The notes under the pieces were generated by a model, which saw nothing but the letters and a program-made list of their open reading frames with translations, ran no database searches and was not told the origin of the DNA. A DNA stretch of 64,000 bases. Origin: Dechloromonas sp. ZY10. GTDB taxonomy: Bacteria; Pseudomonadota; Gammaproteobacteria; Burkholderiales; Rhodocyclaceae. Positions 35,237 to 43,717 of this stretch are shown piece by piece (the stretch's first letter is position 1; each line of letters opens with the position of its first letter). The translations under genes were made by a program, and so were the position numbers. The stretch spans positions 1,349,501-1,413,500 of the forward strand of contig NZ_CP144212.1 of assembly GCF_041378895.1 (NCBI RefSeq), given 5' to 3'.

Positions 35237-36328
35237 TTATTGAACCGCTTTGCCGTTGCGGGCAAAGACCGGCTTGGTGACCTTGGCCTTGAGCAGTTTG
35301 CCACGGATATCGACGCTGACTTCGTCGCCGATCTGCACGCCGAGCGGCAGGCGGGCCAGCGCAATCGACTGTTGCAGCGTCGGCGAGAACGAGCCGGAGG
35401 TGATTTCGCCGTCGCCCTGGGCGGTGACCACCTTCTGGTGGCCGCGCAGCACGCCCTTGTCGAGCAGGATCAGGCCGAGGAACTGCTGTTTCTGGCCATT
35501 TGCGGTCAACGCCGCTTTACCGACAAATTCGCGGGCGTCTTTCATCGCGACGGTCCAGGCCAGACCGGCGTCGAGCGGCGAAACCGTCTCGTCCATGTCC
35601 TGGCCGTAGAGATTCATCCCGGCCTCCAGGCGCAGGGTGTCGCGGGCGCCGAGACCGCAGGGGGCGACGCCGGCATCCTTCAGCGCATTCCACAGGCCTT
35701 CGGCCTCAGCGGCCGGGAGCATGATTTCGTAGCCGTCTTCGCCGGTGTAGCCGGTGCTGGCGATGAAGTACTGGTCGACTTCGGCGGCGAAGAAGGCCTT
35801 CAGCCCTTCGGTCGCGGCCTTGGCCTGCGGCAGCACCTGCCAGACCTTGGCGCGGGCGTTCGGGCCTTGCACGGCGATGATGCCGAGATTGTTTTCACCG
35901 TCGCGGCGCTGGCTGATGCTGACATCCAGCTTCCACTCGGCGGCCTTGGCCTGCATCCAGGCCAGATCCTTCTCGGCGGTGCCGGCATTGACCACGATGC
36001 GGAACTTCGTGTCAGTCAGGAAATAGATGATCAGGTCGTCGATCACGCCGCCGGCGTCGTTGAGCATGGCCGAGTAGAGCGCCTTGCCGGAGACGGTCAG
36101 CTTGGCGACGTCGTTGGCGACCAGGCGCGAGAGGAAGGCGCGGCAGTCGGCGCCGACCAGATCGACCGGGCACATGTGCGAGACGTCGAACATCCCGCAA
36201 TCATTACGCACGGCGTGGTGTTCCTCGATCTGCGAGCCGTAATTGACCGGCATGTCCCAGCCGCCAAAATCGACCATCCGGGCATTGAGCGCGCGGTGCG
36301 CGGCGTTGAGAACCGTTTTCTTCAGCAT
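35237..36328 (-). CDS. gcvT: Aminomethyltransferase, T protein
   Basis: 363 residues. It opens with [40 protein letters not shown], the folate-binding GcvT signature, and includes [12 protein letters not shown] and [20 protein letters not shown]. It transfers the methylene group to tetrahydrofolate and releases ammonia. Two ATGs are close together; the second (36328) has AAAGG six bases upstream, while the first directly abuts that sequence, so the second is used. It is the first gene of the operon, behind the glycine riboswitch and its terminator. Confidence 0.95.
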   Translation of the reverse strand: MLKKTVLNAAHRALNARMVDFGGWDMPVNYGSQIEEHHAVRNDCGMFDVSHMCPVDLVGADCRAFLSRLVANDVAKLTVSGKALYSAMLNDAGGVIDDLIIYFLTDTKFRIVVNAGTAEKDLAWMQAKAAEWKLDVSISQRRDGENNLGIIAVQGPNARAKVWQVLPQAKAATEGLKAFFAAEVDQYFIASTGYTGEDGYEIMLPAAEAEGLWNALKDAGVAPCGLGARDTLRLEAGMNLYGQDMDETVSPLDAGLAWTVAMKDAREFVGKAALTANGQKQQFLGLILLDKGVLRGHQKVVTAQGDGEITSGSFSPTLQQSIALARLPLGVQIGDEVSVDIRGKLLKAKVTKPVFARNGKAVQ

Positions 36329-36368
36329 ATCCATCCTTTCGCGGCCTGAAAAAGCCATTTGGGAAACG

Positions 36369-36424
36369 AAAAAAGGGGTGAAACGGAAACATCCGGAGCA
36401 AGCCGGATCTTTTCGTTTCACCCC
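36369..36424 (-). terminator. Expression-platform terminator of the glycine riboswitch
   Basis: On the minus strand GGGGTGAAACG pairs with CGTTTCACCCC, enclosing an inner hairpin ATCCGG / CCGGAT. T6 follows. It sits between the second aptamer and gcvT, about 40 bases before the start codon, and is the likely switching element. Confidence 0.88.
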
Positions 36425-36597
36425 TCTGTCCTCGATACCTGAGAGATTTGCCCCATCGGTGGGCGCTGTTGACGCCGCTCTCCAGAGTTTTACCGGCATG
36501 CCGGCAGTTGTGCGGTCCTTTTGCCTGAGCGTTTTCGGGTGAAATTGCGCCTTCGGCGGCGGTTGACCGTGGCGGTCTCCGCGCTCTCCCACAGAAC
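36425..36597 (-). ncRNA. Tandem glycine riboswitch
   Basis: On the minus strand the first aptamer shows GGGAGAGCG, GCCGAAGGCGCAA and AACGCTCAGGCAAAAGGACC. The second shows CTGGAGAGCG, CCGATGGGGCAAA and TCTCTCAGGTATCGAGGACA. Both conserved glycine-binding cores are present in tandem, separated by a short linker. Glycine binding should prevent the downstream terminator and switch on gcvT-gcvH-gcvP. Confidence 0.95.
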
Positions 36598-36698
36598 GGG
36601 GCGCACTATAGCGGCAAAGCCGGGGGAGGGCAACCGCCCGCGCAGGCGGAGCTTGCCCGAGCACAATGGCCAGTGGCGGGCAGGGAAAAAACAGCGAC

Positions 36699-36729
36699 TT
36701 TCACGGTCGACCGTGGCTGTCGGCCAAAT
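36699..36729 (+). repeat. Dispersed palindrome element, copy D
   Basis: TTTCACGGTCGACCGTGG contains the perfect palindrome at 36702-36715. GCCAAAT follows after exactly 7 bases (36723-36729). It lies upstream of the glycine riboswitch on the minus side and of the VOC gene on the plus side. Confidence 0.75.
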
Positions 36730-36847
36730 TTTGCCAAAGTGATGGCCCGGCTGACGTGCGCTGTCCTGCGCACGCATTTGTAATAGACTGGCGGCATTGT
36801 AAAGAGCGGGTGGCCGGTTTCGTGGCCCCCGGAACAGAGGAGTGATC

Positions 36848-37240
36848 ATGCAAGCGACAGCGTTGTCTCCGTGCATCATTACCGACAAGGTTGCGGCATC
36901 CCGCGATTTTTATCTGCGCCACTTTGCCGCCCGGGTCACCTTCGATTGCGGCTGGTACGTCAATCTACAGTTCGGTTCCGGCGCCTCGTTGCAGTTCATG
37001 GCGCCGCAGCCGGAGCAGCCGCCATGCAACCCGGCCGGGTTGACCTACAACTTCTGCGTTGCCGATGTCGATGCCGAATTCGCTGCCTTGATGGCCTCGG
37101 GCCTGACGCCGGTGGTACCACTCGAAGATCACCCCTGGGGTGACCGCGGTTTTGCCGTGCAGGACCCGAATGGGGTGGTTCTCTACATCTATTCCGAGCG
37201 CGAGCCGGCGGCGGAATTCAAACCCTATTTCCGCGACTGA
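36848..37240 (+). CDS. VOC superfamily (glyoxalase/bleomycin-resistance-like) protein
   Basis: 130 residues forming one vicinal-oxygen-chelate module pair: CIITDKVAASRDFYLRHFAARVTFDCGWYVNLQFGSGASLQFM in the first half, then DHPWGDRGFAVQDPNGVVLYIYSE in the second. The usual metal-ligand glutamate is present near LYIYSE. GAGGAG precedes the chosen ATG by about 6 bases, which decides against the GTG two codons upstream. The substrate is unknown; family members include glyoxalases, dioxygenases and drug-binding proteins. It stands alone. Confidence 0.85.
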   Translation: MQATALSPCIITDKVAASRDFYLRHFAARVTFDCGWYVNLQFGSGASLQFMAPQPEQPPCNPAGLTYNFCVADVDAEFAALMASGLTPVVPLEDHPWGDRGFAVQDPNGVVLYIYSEREPAAEFKPYFRD

Positions 37241-37317
37241 GTGCAGCGTTTGCGGCATGGTTTACGGTCACTGGCCCGTATGCCGTTTTCCCCTTGGGGA
37301 GCGTTGGTGGCGGCGGG

Positions 37318-37626
37318 CTAGGCGATGTCGAAGAGACGCTCGAAGTTGGCGATCTTGAGGATGCCTTTGACCTTGGGGGGGCTGTTGATGATCCTGATTT
37401 TGCGCGGCAGCTTTTCAGCCGCAGCCCGCAAAGTCAGCAGCAATCCCAGCGCCGAACTGTCGATGTAGTCGAGTCCGGCGAAGTCGAGCGTTACTTCGGC
37501 GATCTGCTCGTTCAGCAAACCCTGAAATGACTTCCTGAATTCGCCGTGGGCCAGGAAAGTAAAGTGACCGGCGATCCGGATGGTCAGTTGGTGATTGCTG
37601 ACCTGGCTGGAAATGTCGATTTTCAT
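37318..37626 (-). CDS. STAS-domain anti-sigma factor antagonist-like protein
   Basis: 102 residues forming a single STAS domain with LDFAGLDYIDSSALGLLLTLRAAAEK, the serine pair being the usual phosphosite. It lies 17 bases downstream of a CheY-like regulator gene and follows a small HTH gene, so the three are probably one transcript. Sequence differs from the STAS protein at 1822, so the genome has at least two. Which kinase or phosphatase acts on it is unknown. Confidence 0.87.
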   Translation of the reverse strand: MKIDISSQVSNHQLTIRIAGHFTFLAHGEFRKSFQGLLNEQIAEVTLDFAGLDYIDSSALGLLLTLRAAAEKLPRKIRIINSPPKVKGILKIANFERLFDIA

Positions 37627-37643
37627 GGTGAGGGGGGAGTGGG

Positions 37644-38021
37644 TTATTCCAGGTCGGGAAAGATTTTTCTGACTGCAGCGAGCAGGGTGTCAATCCGGAA
37701 TGGCTTGATAACGTAGCCATTCACCCCGAGGGCCAGTAATTCCTTGACCAGTTGGGGGTCGCCCTCGGCTGTGACCATGATGATGGGAATGTCCTTATGC
37801 CTGGCCCGGATTGCGGTGACCAGTTCGCTACCATTCATGCGCGGCATGTTCCAGTCACAGAGGACCAGATCGAAGCGTTTTTTTGCCAGCCAGTCGAGTG
37901 CGACCCGGCCTTCGCTGGCGCCCATGACTTCAAAGCCGTGGTTTTTCAGAGTCAGCATCAAAATGTGGCGAATGACGTTCAGGTCGTCAACGATCAGGGC
38001 GCGCAGTGGCCGCTGTTTCAT
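37644..38021 (-). CDS. CheY-like single-domain response regulator
   Basis: 125 residues, receiver domain only. The acidic pair (LIVDDLNVIRHILM), phosphoacceptor aspartate (LVLCDWNMPRMNGSELV), conserved threonine (IIMVTAEG) and lysine (VIKPFRIDTL) are all present. No output domain exists, so it acts by protein contact. The DWNMP motif is typical of CheY-type proteins. Context with a STAS protein (17 bases downstream) suggests a signalling module other than the flagellar motor, but chemotaxis is not excluded: a chemoreceptor gene lies at 59.7 kb. Confidence 0.9.
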   Translation of the reverse strand: MKQRPLRALIVDDLNVIRHILMLTLKNHGFEVMGASEGRVALDWLAKKRFDLVLCDWNMPRMNGSELVTAIRARHKDIPIIMVTAEGDPQLVKELLALGVNGYVIKPFRIDTLLAAVRKIFPDLE

Positions 38022-38031
38022 CTGTTCGCAC

Positions 38032-38316
38032 TCATGGCTGTTCGGGCGCCTGTGGGGCCGATGGAAGGAGCTCGGGTTTGACTTCGATTCCCAGCATGGA
38101 AAAGACCGCGCGCGCCGTGCTGACAAAATCGCGCATGGTTTCGGTAATGAACTCCTGCTTGAATTCGGCCTCGCAGGCGGCAGAAATGATCAGCGAACCG
38201 TCGCTCTCCTTGAGTACCCAGCCACGATCGATCAGCAGCCGAATCTTGCGCCGGGCGGTTTCCTGCGGGATGCCGAGGTACTGGGCGATCGAGTAGGTGT
38301 TGCACTTTCGCAGCAA
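38032..38316 (-). CDS. Small helix-turn-helix protein, N-terminus apparently disrupted
   Basis: 94 residues from the first usable codon (a TTG). The sequence begins inside a winged-helix fold: LLRKCNTYSIAQYLGIPQETARRKIRLLIDRGWVLKESDGSLIIS. Related HTH proteins normally have residues ahead of this. Upstream, an ATG in another frame (MSNPPFGDAPRRG) runs into a six-G tract (38331-38336 on the plus strand as C6). Adding one G would join the two frames. It may thus be a frameshifted gene, a slippage-controlled gene or a sequencing error. The C-terminal half is helical with no recognised motif. It ends 10 bases before the CheY-like gene. Confidence 0.6.
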   Translation of the reverse strand: MLRKCNTYSIAQYLGIPQETARRKIRLLIDRGWVLKESDGSLIISAACEAEFKQEFITETMRDFVSTARAVFSMLGIEVKPELLPSAPQAPEQP

Positions 38317-38494
38317 CTGGCTGCGGCTGCCCCCCTTCGTGGTGCATCTCCAAAGGGTGGATTACTCATTTTGGGGGTGGCTGAATGTGCTGCCGCTGGC
38401 CCCCGGTATTTGCGCCATTCGTCGCGGCTGCCGGCTGCCGGGGATGCCCGGACCTTCGTGATAAAATAAACCTTTGCCCTGCCGTGATTTTTCC

Positions 38495-39334
38495 GTGACG
38501 CCTGCCAATTTCGATTTCCATTGTCATTCGACCGCTTCCGACGGTTTGCTGCCGCCGGGCGAGGTGGCGCGTCGGGCGGCGGCCAATGGCGTCGATTGCT
38601 GGGCGCTGACCGATCATGACACGCTGGGCGGGCTTGCCGAGGCGGCGACTGCCGCTGCCGATTGCGGGCTGGCCTTTGTGCCGGGGGTGGAAATTTCGAT
38701 TGAGTGGCGGACCACGCCGATTCATATCGTCGGTGTCGGCTTCGATCCGGCGCATCCGGATTTGTCCGGCGGACTGGAGGCTTTGCGCCTCGGGCGGGTC
38801 GAGCGGGCGCGGCGGATGGGCGAAGCCCTGGCGGCAATCGGTATCCCCGGCGTCTACGAAGGGGCACTGCGCTATGCCACCAATCCGGACCTGATTTCGC
38901 GTGCACATTTTGCCCGCTACCTGGTTTCGATCGGCATCGCCAAGGATGTTGGCGGTGTGTTCCAGTATTACCTGACGCCGGGCAAGCCGGGCTATGTCGA
39001 TCATCGCTGGGCGACGCTGGAGGAGGCGGTGGGCTGGATTACAGCAGCCGGCGGCGTGGCGGTGGTGGCGCATCCGGGGCGCTACAAACTGTCCGGAGGC
39101 GACATGCGGCGCTTGCTCGATGACTTCAAGGCGCTTGGCGGGCAGGGGATCGAAGTGGTCAGCGGCAGTCACTCGCCTGACCATGTGCTGCATTTTGCCC
39201 GGTTGGCCCGGCACTACGCTTTCCACGCATCGCGCGGATCGGACTTTCATGGGCCGGAAGAAAGTTATGTCGACCTTGGTCGCGTCGCTCAATTGCCGCT
39301 TGATCTGAAGCCGGTCTGGCGCTTGTTCCGCTAG
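38495..39334 (+). CDS. PHP-domain phosphoesterase (RNase AM / YciV type)
   Basis: 279 residues. PHP metal-binding motifs are FDFHCHSTASDG at the N-terminus, ALTDHDTLGGL, VPGVEIS, VVAHPGRYK and SRGSDFHG at the C-terminus. This is the RNase AM/TrpH group, which hydrolyses 3',5'-bisphosphonucleotides and 5' ends of RNA fragments in E. coli. The start is a GTG; no ATG gives the full PHP fold and no strong ribosome site is seen. A TAAAAT hexamer occurs about 30 bases upstream. It is followed 80 bases later by a YciO-family gene, an arrangement shared with enterobacteria (yciV-yciO). Confidence 0.9.
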   Translation: MTPANFDFHCHSTASDGLLPPGEVARRAAANGVDCWALTDHDTLGGLAEAATAAADCGLAFVPGVEISIEWRTTPIHIVGVGFDPAHPDLSGGLEALRLGRVERARRMGEALAAIGIPGVYEGALRYATNPDLISRAHFARYLVSIGIAKDVGGVFQYYLTPGKPGYVDHRWATLEEAVGWITAAGGVAVVAHPGRYKLSGGDMRRLLDDFKALGGQGIEVVSGSHSPDHVLHFARLARHYAFHASRGSDFHGPEESYVDLGRVAQLPLDLKPVWRLFR

Positions 39335-39414
39335 CTGCAGTACCGGTTGCTGTGTCGCATTTGTCGATCTCCGTATAAGCTTCTGGGTTTTCCTCTTTTA
39401 CCTATTCCCGTTCA

Positions 39415-40041
39415 ATGGCCCGCGTCGTCAATATCCATCCTGAAAATCCGCAGCCGCGCCTGCTGGTGCAAGCCGTCGAATTCATTCGCAACGGCGCGAT
39501 CGTCGCCTTGCCGACCGACTCCTGCTATGCGCTCGGCTGCCATCTCGGCGACAAGGATGCACTCGACCGGATTCGCCTGATCCGCCAGATCGACGACCGT
39601 CACCATCTGACGCTGATGTGCCGCGATCTTTCCGAAATCGCCAACTATGCCCGCGTCGATAACGTCCAGTATCGGCTGCTGAAGGCGACGACGCCGGGTT
39701 CCTACGTGTTTATCCTTGAAGGCTCCAAGGAATTGCCGCGCCGGGTGATGCATCCCAAGCGCAAGACCATCGGCCTGCGCATCCCCGATCATCCGGTGGC
39801 GCTGGCCTTGCTTGCCGAATTGGGGGAGCCGCTGCTGACCTGTACCTTGCATTTGCCGGGCGACGAGGCGCCGCTGACCGAAGGTTGGGAAATTCAGGAT
39901 CGCCTGGAGGATCAGATCGACTGGATTCTCGATGCCGGACACTGCGGCACCGAGCCGACTACGGTGATCGACCTGAGCAGCGGTACCGCCGAGCTGGTGC
40001 GGGCCGGGCGCGGGCCGTTGGCGCCGTTCGGACTGGAGTAA
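39415..40041 (+). CDS. YciO family (Sua5/YrdC-like) protein
   Basis: 208 residues. The YrdC fold is recognisable from GAIVALPTDSCYALGCHLGDKDALDRIRLIRQIDDRHHLTLMCRDL, then TTPGSYVFILEGSKELPRRVMHPKRKTIGLRIPDHPVALALL. It lacks the C-terminal Sua5 domain. YrdC/Sua5 make threonylcarbamoyl-AMP for tRNA t6A; the role of YciO paralogues is less certain. It lies between the PHP phosphoesterase and a site-2 protease gene 6 bases downstream, consistent with one operon. Confidence 0.88.
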   Translation: MARVVNIHPENPQPRLLVQAVEFIRNGAIVALPTDSCYALGCHLGDKDALDRIRLIRQIDDRHHLTLMCRDLSEIANYARVDNVQYRLLKATTPGSYVFILEGSKELPRRVMHPKRKTIGLRIPDHPVALALLAELGEPLLTCTLHLPGDEAPLTEGWEIQDRLEDQIDWILDAGHCGTEPTTVIDLSSGTAELVRAGRGPLAPFGLE

Positions 40042-40047
40042 TTTGCA

Positions 40048-40704
40048 ATGGACTTCGATGCGCTGATCCAGATGATTGCAGTTGCCGCGTTGCCGGTGAT
40101 TTTTGCAATCACCCTGCACGAAGCGGCGCATGGCTACGCGGCACGCCATTTTGGCGATCCGACAGCCTGGCAGCTGGGGCGGATCAGCCTCAATCCGCTG
40201 CGCCATATTGATCCGCTTGGCACCATTGTCCTGCCCCTGGCGATCCTGCTGTTTTCCGGCGGGTCCTTCCTGTTCGGCTACGCCAAGCCGGTGCCGGTCG
40301 ACTTTGGTCGCCTGCGCCAGCCCAAGCGCGACATGCTGTGGGTTGCGGCAGCCGGGCCACTGGCCAACCTGTTCATGGCGCTGTGCTGGGCTGCCTTGCT
40401 CAAGCTGGCCTGGGTCATGCCGGAGCACGCATTTACCTTGCCGCTGACCGAGATGAGCAAGATCGGGATCGTCACCAATTGCGTTCTCATGGTCCTCAAC
40501 CTGCTGCCGCTGCCGCCACTTGACGGCGGGCGGATTGCGGTCAGCCTGCTGCCGCATGCGCTGGCCTGGCGTTTTGCCCAGTTGGAGCGCTGGGGCTTTC
40601 CGATCCTGTTACTGTTGTTGTTTACCGATATTCTGGGTGCGATCATGAATCCGCTGGTGCGCTTTGCCGCGCGCGGCATCGAGTCCTTGTTCGGACTCTA
40701 CTGA
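40048..40704 (+). CDS. Site-2 protease family (M50) membrane metalloprotease
   Basis: 218 residues, with about five transmembrane helices. The zinc motif HEAAH is at residues 24-28 in the first helix, and NLLPLPPLDGGRI supplies the third ligand aspartate. There is no PDZ domain, so it belongs to the small rhomboid-independent group often found next to trpS and scpA in betaproteobacteria. The substrate is unknown. Short spacing to yciO upstream and trpS 55 bases downstream suggests co-transcription. Confidence 0.9.
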   Translation: MDFDALIQMIAVAALPVIFAITLHEAAHGYAARHFGDPTAWQLGRISLNPLRHIDPLGTIVLPLAILLFSGGSFLFGYAKPVPVDFGRLRQPKRDMLWVAAAGPLANLFMALCWAALLKLAWVMPEHAFTLPLTEMSKIGIVTNCVLMVLNLLPLPPLDGGRIAVSLLPHALAWRFAQLERWGFPILLLLLFTDILGAIMNPLVRFAARGIESLFGLY

Positions 40705-40759
40705 ATCCGCCTTTCCATTTCCGGGTTTTTCGCTTTTTTACTTTTCGACCGAATTCATC

Positions 40760-41962
40760 ATGTACGCAGAACGAGTCCTTTCCGGCATGCGCCCCACCGG
40801 CGCCTTGCACCTCGGCCACTATCACGGGGTGCTCAAGAACTGGGTCAAGCTCCAGCACGAGTATCCCTGCCTGTTCTTTGTCGCCGACTGGCACGCGTTG
40901 ACTACCCACTACGACAATCCGCAGGGGATCGAGAAGTCGTCAATGGACATGTTGATCGACTGGCTGGCGGCTGGCGTCGACCCCAACAAGGCGACCCTGT
41001 TCATCCAGTCCAAGGTGCCCGAGCACGCCGAACTGCATCTGCTGATGTCGATGATGACGCCGCTCGGCTGGCTGGAGCGGGTGCCGACCTACAAGGACCA
41101 GCAGGAAAAGCTGGCTGGCAAGGACCTGACCACCTACGGCTTCCTCGGCTACCCGCTGCTGATGAGCGCCGACATCCTGATCTATCGCGCCGACAAGGTG
41201 CCGGTCGGCGAGGACCAGATTCCGCACGTCGAATTCACTCGCGAACTGGCTCGCCGCTTTAACCACATGTACGGCCGCGAACCGGGTTTCGAGGATAAGG
41301 CCAAGGAAGCAGTCAAGAAGCTGGGCGGCAAGAAGGCGCGGCTCTACGAGGAATTGCGCACGCGCTTCCAGCAGAACGGCGACAAGGAGGCGGTCGAGCA
41401 GGCCAAGGCGCTGCTCAACGAAATTCAGCATTTGTCGGCAGTCGACCGTGAGCGGCTGTTCGGCTATCTCGAAGGTACCGGCAAGATGATTCTGGTCGAG
41501 CCTGGCTACCTGCTGACCCCGGAATCCAAGATGCCGGGTCTCGATGGTCAGAAAATGTCCAAGTCGTATCACAACACGATCACCATGCGCGAATCCGAGG
41601 AATCGGTGGCCAAGAAGATCAAGTCGATGCCGACCGATACCAACCGCGTGCGCCGTACCGATCCGGGCGATCCGGCACGCTGCCCAGTGTGGCAGTTGCA
41701 CCAGGTGTATACCGACGAAGCCACCCGGGCGACGCTGGAGCAGGGCTGCAAGAGCGCCGGTATCGGTTGCATCGAATGCAAGCAGCCGGTCATCCAGGGC
41801 ATCCTCAAGGAGCAGGCGCCGATGCGCGAGCGGGCGCAGATGTATCTCGATGATCCGGTGCTGGTTCGCAATATCGTTGCCGACGGTTGCGAGAAGGCTC
41901 GCGAGTACGCCCGCGAGACGATGCGTGACGTGCGCGAGGCAATGGGCCTGGCTTACGACTGA
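40760..41962 (+). CDS. trpS: Tryptophan-tRNA ligase
   Basis: 400 residues. Class I signatures are GALHLGHYHG (HIGH-like, near residue 14) and GQKMSKSYHN (KMSKS). Compared with E. coli TrpRS (334 residues), an insertion rich in Lys/Glu (EDKAKEAVKKLGGKKARLYEEL onwards, about 165-230) sits between the nucleotide-binding halves, as seen in other betaproteobacterial enzymes. It charges tRNA-Trp in the cytoplasm. The ATG used gives the standard MYAERVLSGMRPTG start; ribosome-site match is poor. Confidence 0.96.
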   Translation: MYAERVLSGMRPTGALHLGHYHGVLKNWVKLQHEYPCLFFVADWHALTTHYDNPQGIEKSSMDMLIDWLAAGVDPNKATLFIQSKVPEHAELHLLMSMMTPLGWLERVPTYKDQQEKLAGKDLTTYGFLGYPLLMSADILIYRADKVPVGEDQIPHVEFTRELARRFNHMYGREPGFEDKAKEAVKKLGGKKARLYEELRTRFQQNGDKEAVEQAKALLNEIQHLSAVDRERLFGYLEGTGKMILVEPGYLLTPESKMPGLDGQKMSKSYHNTITMRESEESVAKKIKSMPTDTNRVRRTDPGDPARCPVWQLHQVYTDEATRATLEQGCKSAGIGCIECKQPVIQGILKEQAPMRERAQMYLDDPVLVRNIVADGCEKAREYARETMRDVREAMGLAYD

Positions 41963-41984
41963 TGGCAACCTGGGGCGATAACGG

Positions 41985-42278
41985 ATGATATTTGGTTACG
42001 ACTGGGAGGCGCTGATCTGGATTGCTGTCGGCTTTGGCGGCCAGGGCCTGTTTATGATGCGCTTCGTGGTGCAGTGGTGGTCGAGCGAGAAGGAACGGCG
42101 GGTTGTCGTGCCGGTTGCCTTCTGGTATTTCAGCATTGCCGGCGGTGTGGTGCTGACGGTTTATGCGGTGCATCGCAACGATCCGGTATTCATTTTCGGT
42201 CAGGGGCTCGGCCTGATCATCTACTTCCGCAACCTCTATCTGCACTATCGCGGTCAGGGGCGGGGGGCTGCGAGCTGA
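41985..42278 (+). CDS. LAB_N-domain membrane protein (lipid-A-disaccharide synthase N-terminal-like)
   Basis: 97 residues with three predicted transmembrane helices: WIAVGFGGQGLFMMRFVVQWWSSEKERR, VPVAFWYFSIAGGVVLTVYAV and FIFGQGLGLIIYFRNLYL. This is the LAB_N module (MRFVVQWWxSEKxRRSVVPxxFWYFS) known as a separate short protein near lipid A or glycosyltransferase genes in many bacteria. Here it lies between trpS and scpA, with a 1-base gap to scpA. No lipid A genes are adjacent, so the specific role is unclear. Confidence 0.85.
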   Translation: MIFGYDWEALIWIAVGFGGQGLFMMRFVVQWWSSEKERRVVVPVAFWYFSIAGGVVLTVYAVHRNDPVFIFGQGLGLIIYFRNLYLHYRGQGRGAAS

Positions 42279-42279
42279 G

Positions 42280-43179
42280 ATGACGGCGGCTACGGTCGAC
42301 CTGCTGGAAGAAGAAAATCCCGGGGAAGTGGTGCACTTCCCCGAGGGCTTTGTGCAGCCCGATTTGCTGCTGCCGGTGGCGCGCATCTACGGCCAGCCGC
42401 TTGAGCAGTTGCCGCAGGATCTTTACATCCCGCCGGATGCGCTTGAGGTCATGCTCGACGCCTTCGAAGGGCCGCTCGACCTGCTGCTCTACCTGATCCG
42501 CAAGGCCAACGTCGATATCCTCGACATTCCGATGGCGCCGCTGACCCGCCAGTACCTCGATTACGTTGAAGCGATGCGTGCCAGCAATCTCGAACTGGCA
42601 GCCGAATATCTGGTGATGGCGGCGATGCTGATCGAGATCAAGTCGCGGATGTTGCTGCCCCGGCCCAAGGCGGCAGAAGGCGAGGGAGCGGAAGATCCGC
42701 GCGCCGAACTGGTCCGCCGCTTGATGGAATATGAGCAGATCAAGCTGGCCGGGCAGAAACTGAACGAAATGCCGCAGGCCGAGCGCGAGTTCTTCTGGGT
42801 CGAAACCCTGGTCGAGAAATCGCTGCTGGTCCGTCTCCCCGAGGTGTCGCTCGACGACATCAAGGAAGCCTGGATGGCGGTGGTGCGCCAGGCCAAGCTG
42901 AGCCGCAATCACAAAATCAGCCGCGAGGAACTCTCGGTGCGCGAGCACATGGGGATCATCCTGCGCTGCCTGCAGGAGCGTGGCGGTTTTGTCCGTTTCG
43001 AGGATATTTTCGATCCGGAAATGGGCGTGCCAGGACTGGTGGTCCACTTCTTGGCAATGCTTGAGCTGGGGCGTGAAAAACTGATCAAAATCACCCAGAC
43101 CGAGGCCTTTGCCCCGATCTATGTGAACGTCAGCGACGGCGAACCGGCGCCGTTGCCGGAGGACGATGATGTCAGCTGA
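42280..43179 (+). CDS. scpA: Segregation and condensation protein A
   Basis: 299 residues. The kleisin N-terminus has [38 protein letters not shown] and [22 protein letters not shown]. The C-terminal winged helix ends with [30 protein letters not shown]. It bridges SMC heads with ScpB in chromosome compaction. The extra ~40 residues at the N-terminus are acidic. The scpB start lies inside the last codons of this gene. Confidence 0.94.
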   Translation: MTAATVDLLEEENPGEVVHFPEGFVQPDLLLPVARIYGQPLEQLPQDLYIPPDALEVMLDAFEGPLDLLLYLIRKANVDILDIPMAPLTRQYLDYVEAMRASNLELAAEYLVMAAMLIEIKSRMLLPRPKAAEGEGAEDPRAELVRRLMEYEQIKLAGQKLNEMPQAEREFFWVETLVEKSLLVRLPEVSLDDIKEAWMAVVRQAKLSRNHKISREELSVREHMGIILRCLQERGGFVRFEDIFDPEMGVPGLVVHFLAMLELGREKLIKITQTEAFAPIYVNVSDGEPAPLPEDDDVS

Positions 43180-43717
43180 ACTCGATCTGTTGCGGATTCA
43201 GCGGGTGCTGGAGGCGGCACTGCTGGCGGCACGCGAGCCGATGACGCCGCTGGAAATGCGCAAGATGTTCGACGAGGATGTGTCGACCGACCTGCTGCGC
43301 AAGCTGCTTGACCAGTTGCGCGGCGAATACGCCGAACGGCCGGTGGAACTGGTCCAGCTGGCCTCGGGTTGGCGTTTCCGCACCCGAGCCGAGTATTTGC
43401 CGTATCTTGAACGGCTGAATCCGGAAAAGCCGCCGAAATATTCGCGGGCGGTACTGGAAACCCTGGCAATCATCGCCTACCGTCAACCGGTGACCCGCGG
43501 CGACATCGAGGAGATTCGCGGTGTCACGGTCAATAGCAATGTGATCAAGACGCTGGAGGAGCGTGGCTGGATCGATGTCGTCGGGCATCGTGAAACACCC
43601 GGGCGTCCGGCCTTGCTGGCGACGACCAAACAATTTCTTGATGATCTGGGCTTGCGTTCGGTGAGTGAGTTACCGCCGCTGGAACAGATCGCACAAAACC
43701 TGGAGCTTGAAGCATGA
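43169..43717 (+). CDS. scpB: Segregation and condensation protein B
   Basis: 182 residues with tandem winged-helix domains: [27 protein letters not shown] at the start, then [45 protein letters not shown], the ScpB signature. GGAGG lies 6 bases before the second of two adjacent ATGs, which is preferred to the first. It overlaps scpA by 11 bases and rluB by four (ATGA). It joins ScpA on the SMC complex. Confidence 0.94.
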   Translation: MSAELDLLRIQRVLEAALLAAREPMTPLEMRKMFDEDVSTDLLRKLLDQLRGEYAERPVELVQLASGWRFRTRAEYLPYLERLNPEKPPKYSRAVLETLAIIAYRQPVTRGDIEEIRGVTVNSNVIKTLEERGWIDVVGHRETPGRPALLATTKQFLDDLGLRSVSELPPLEQIAQNLELEA

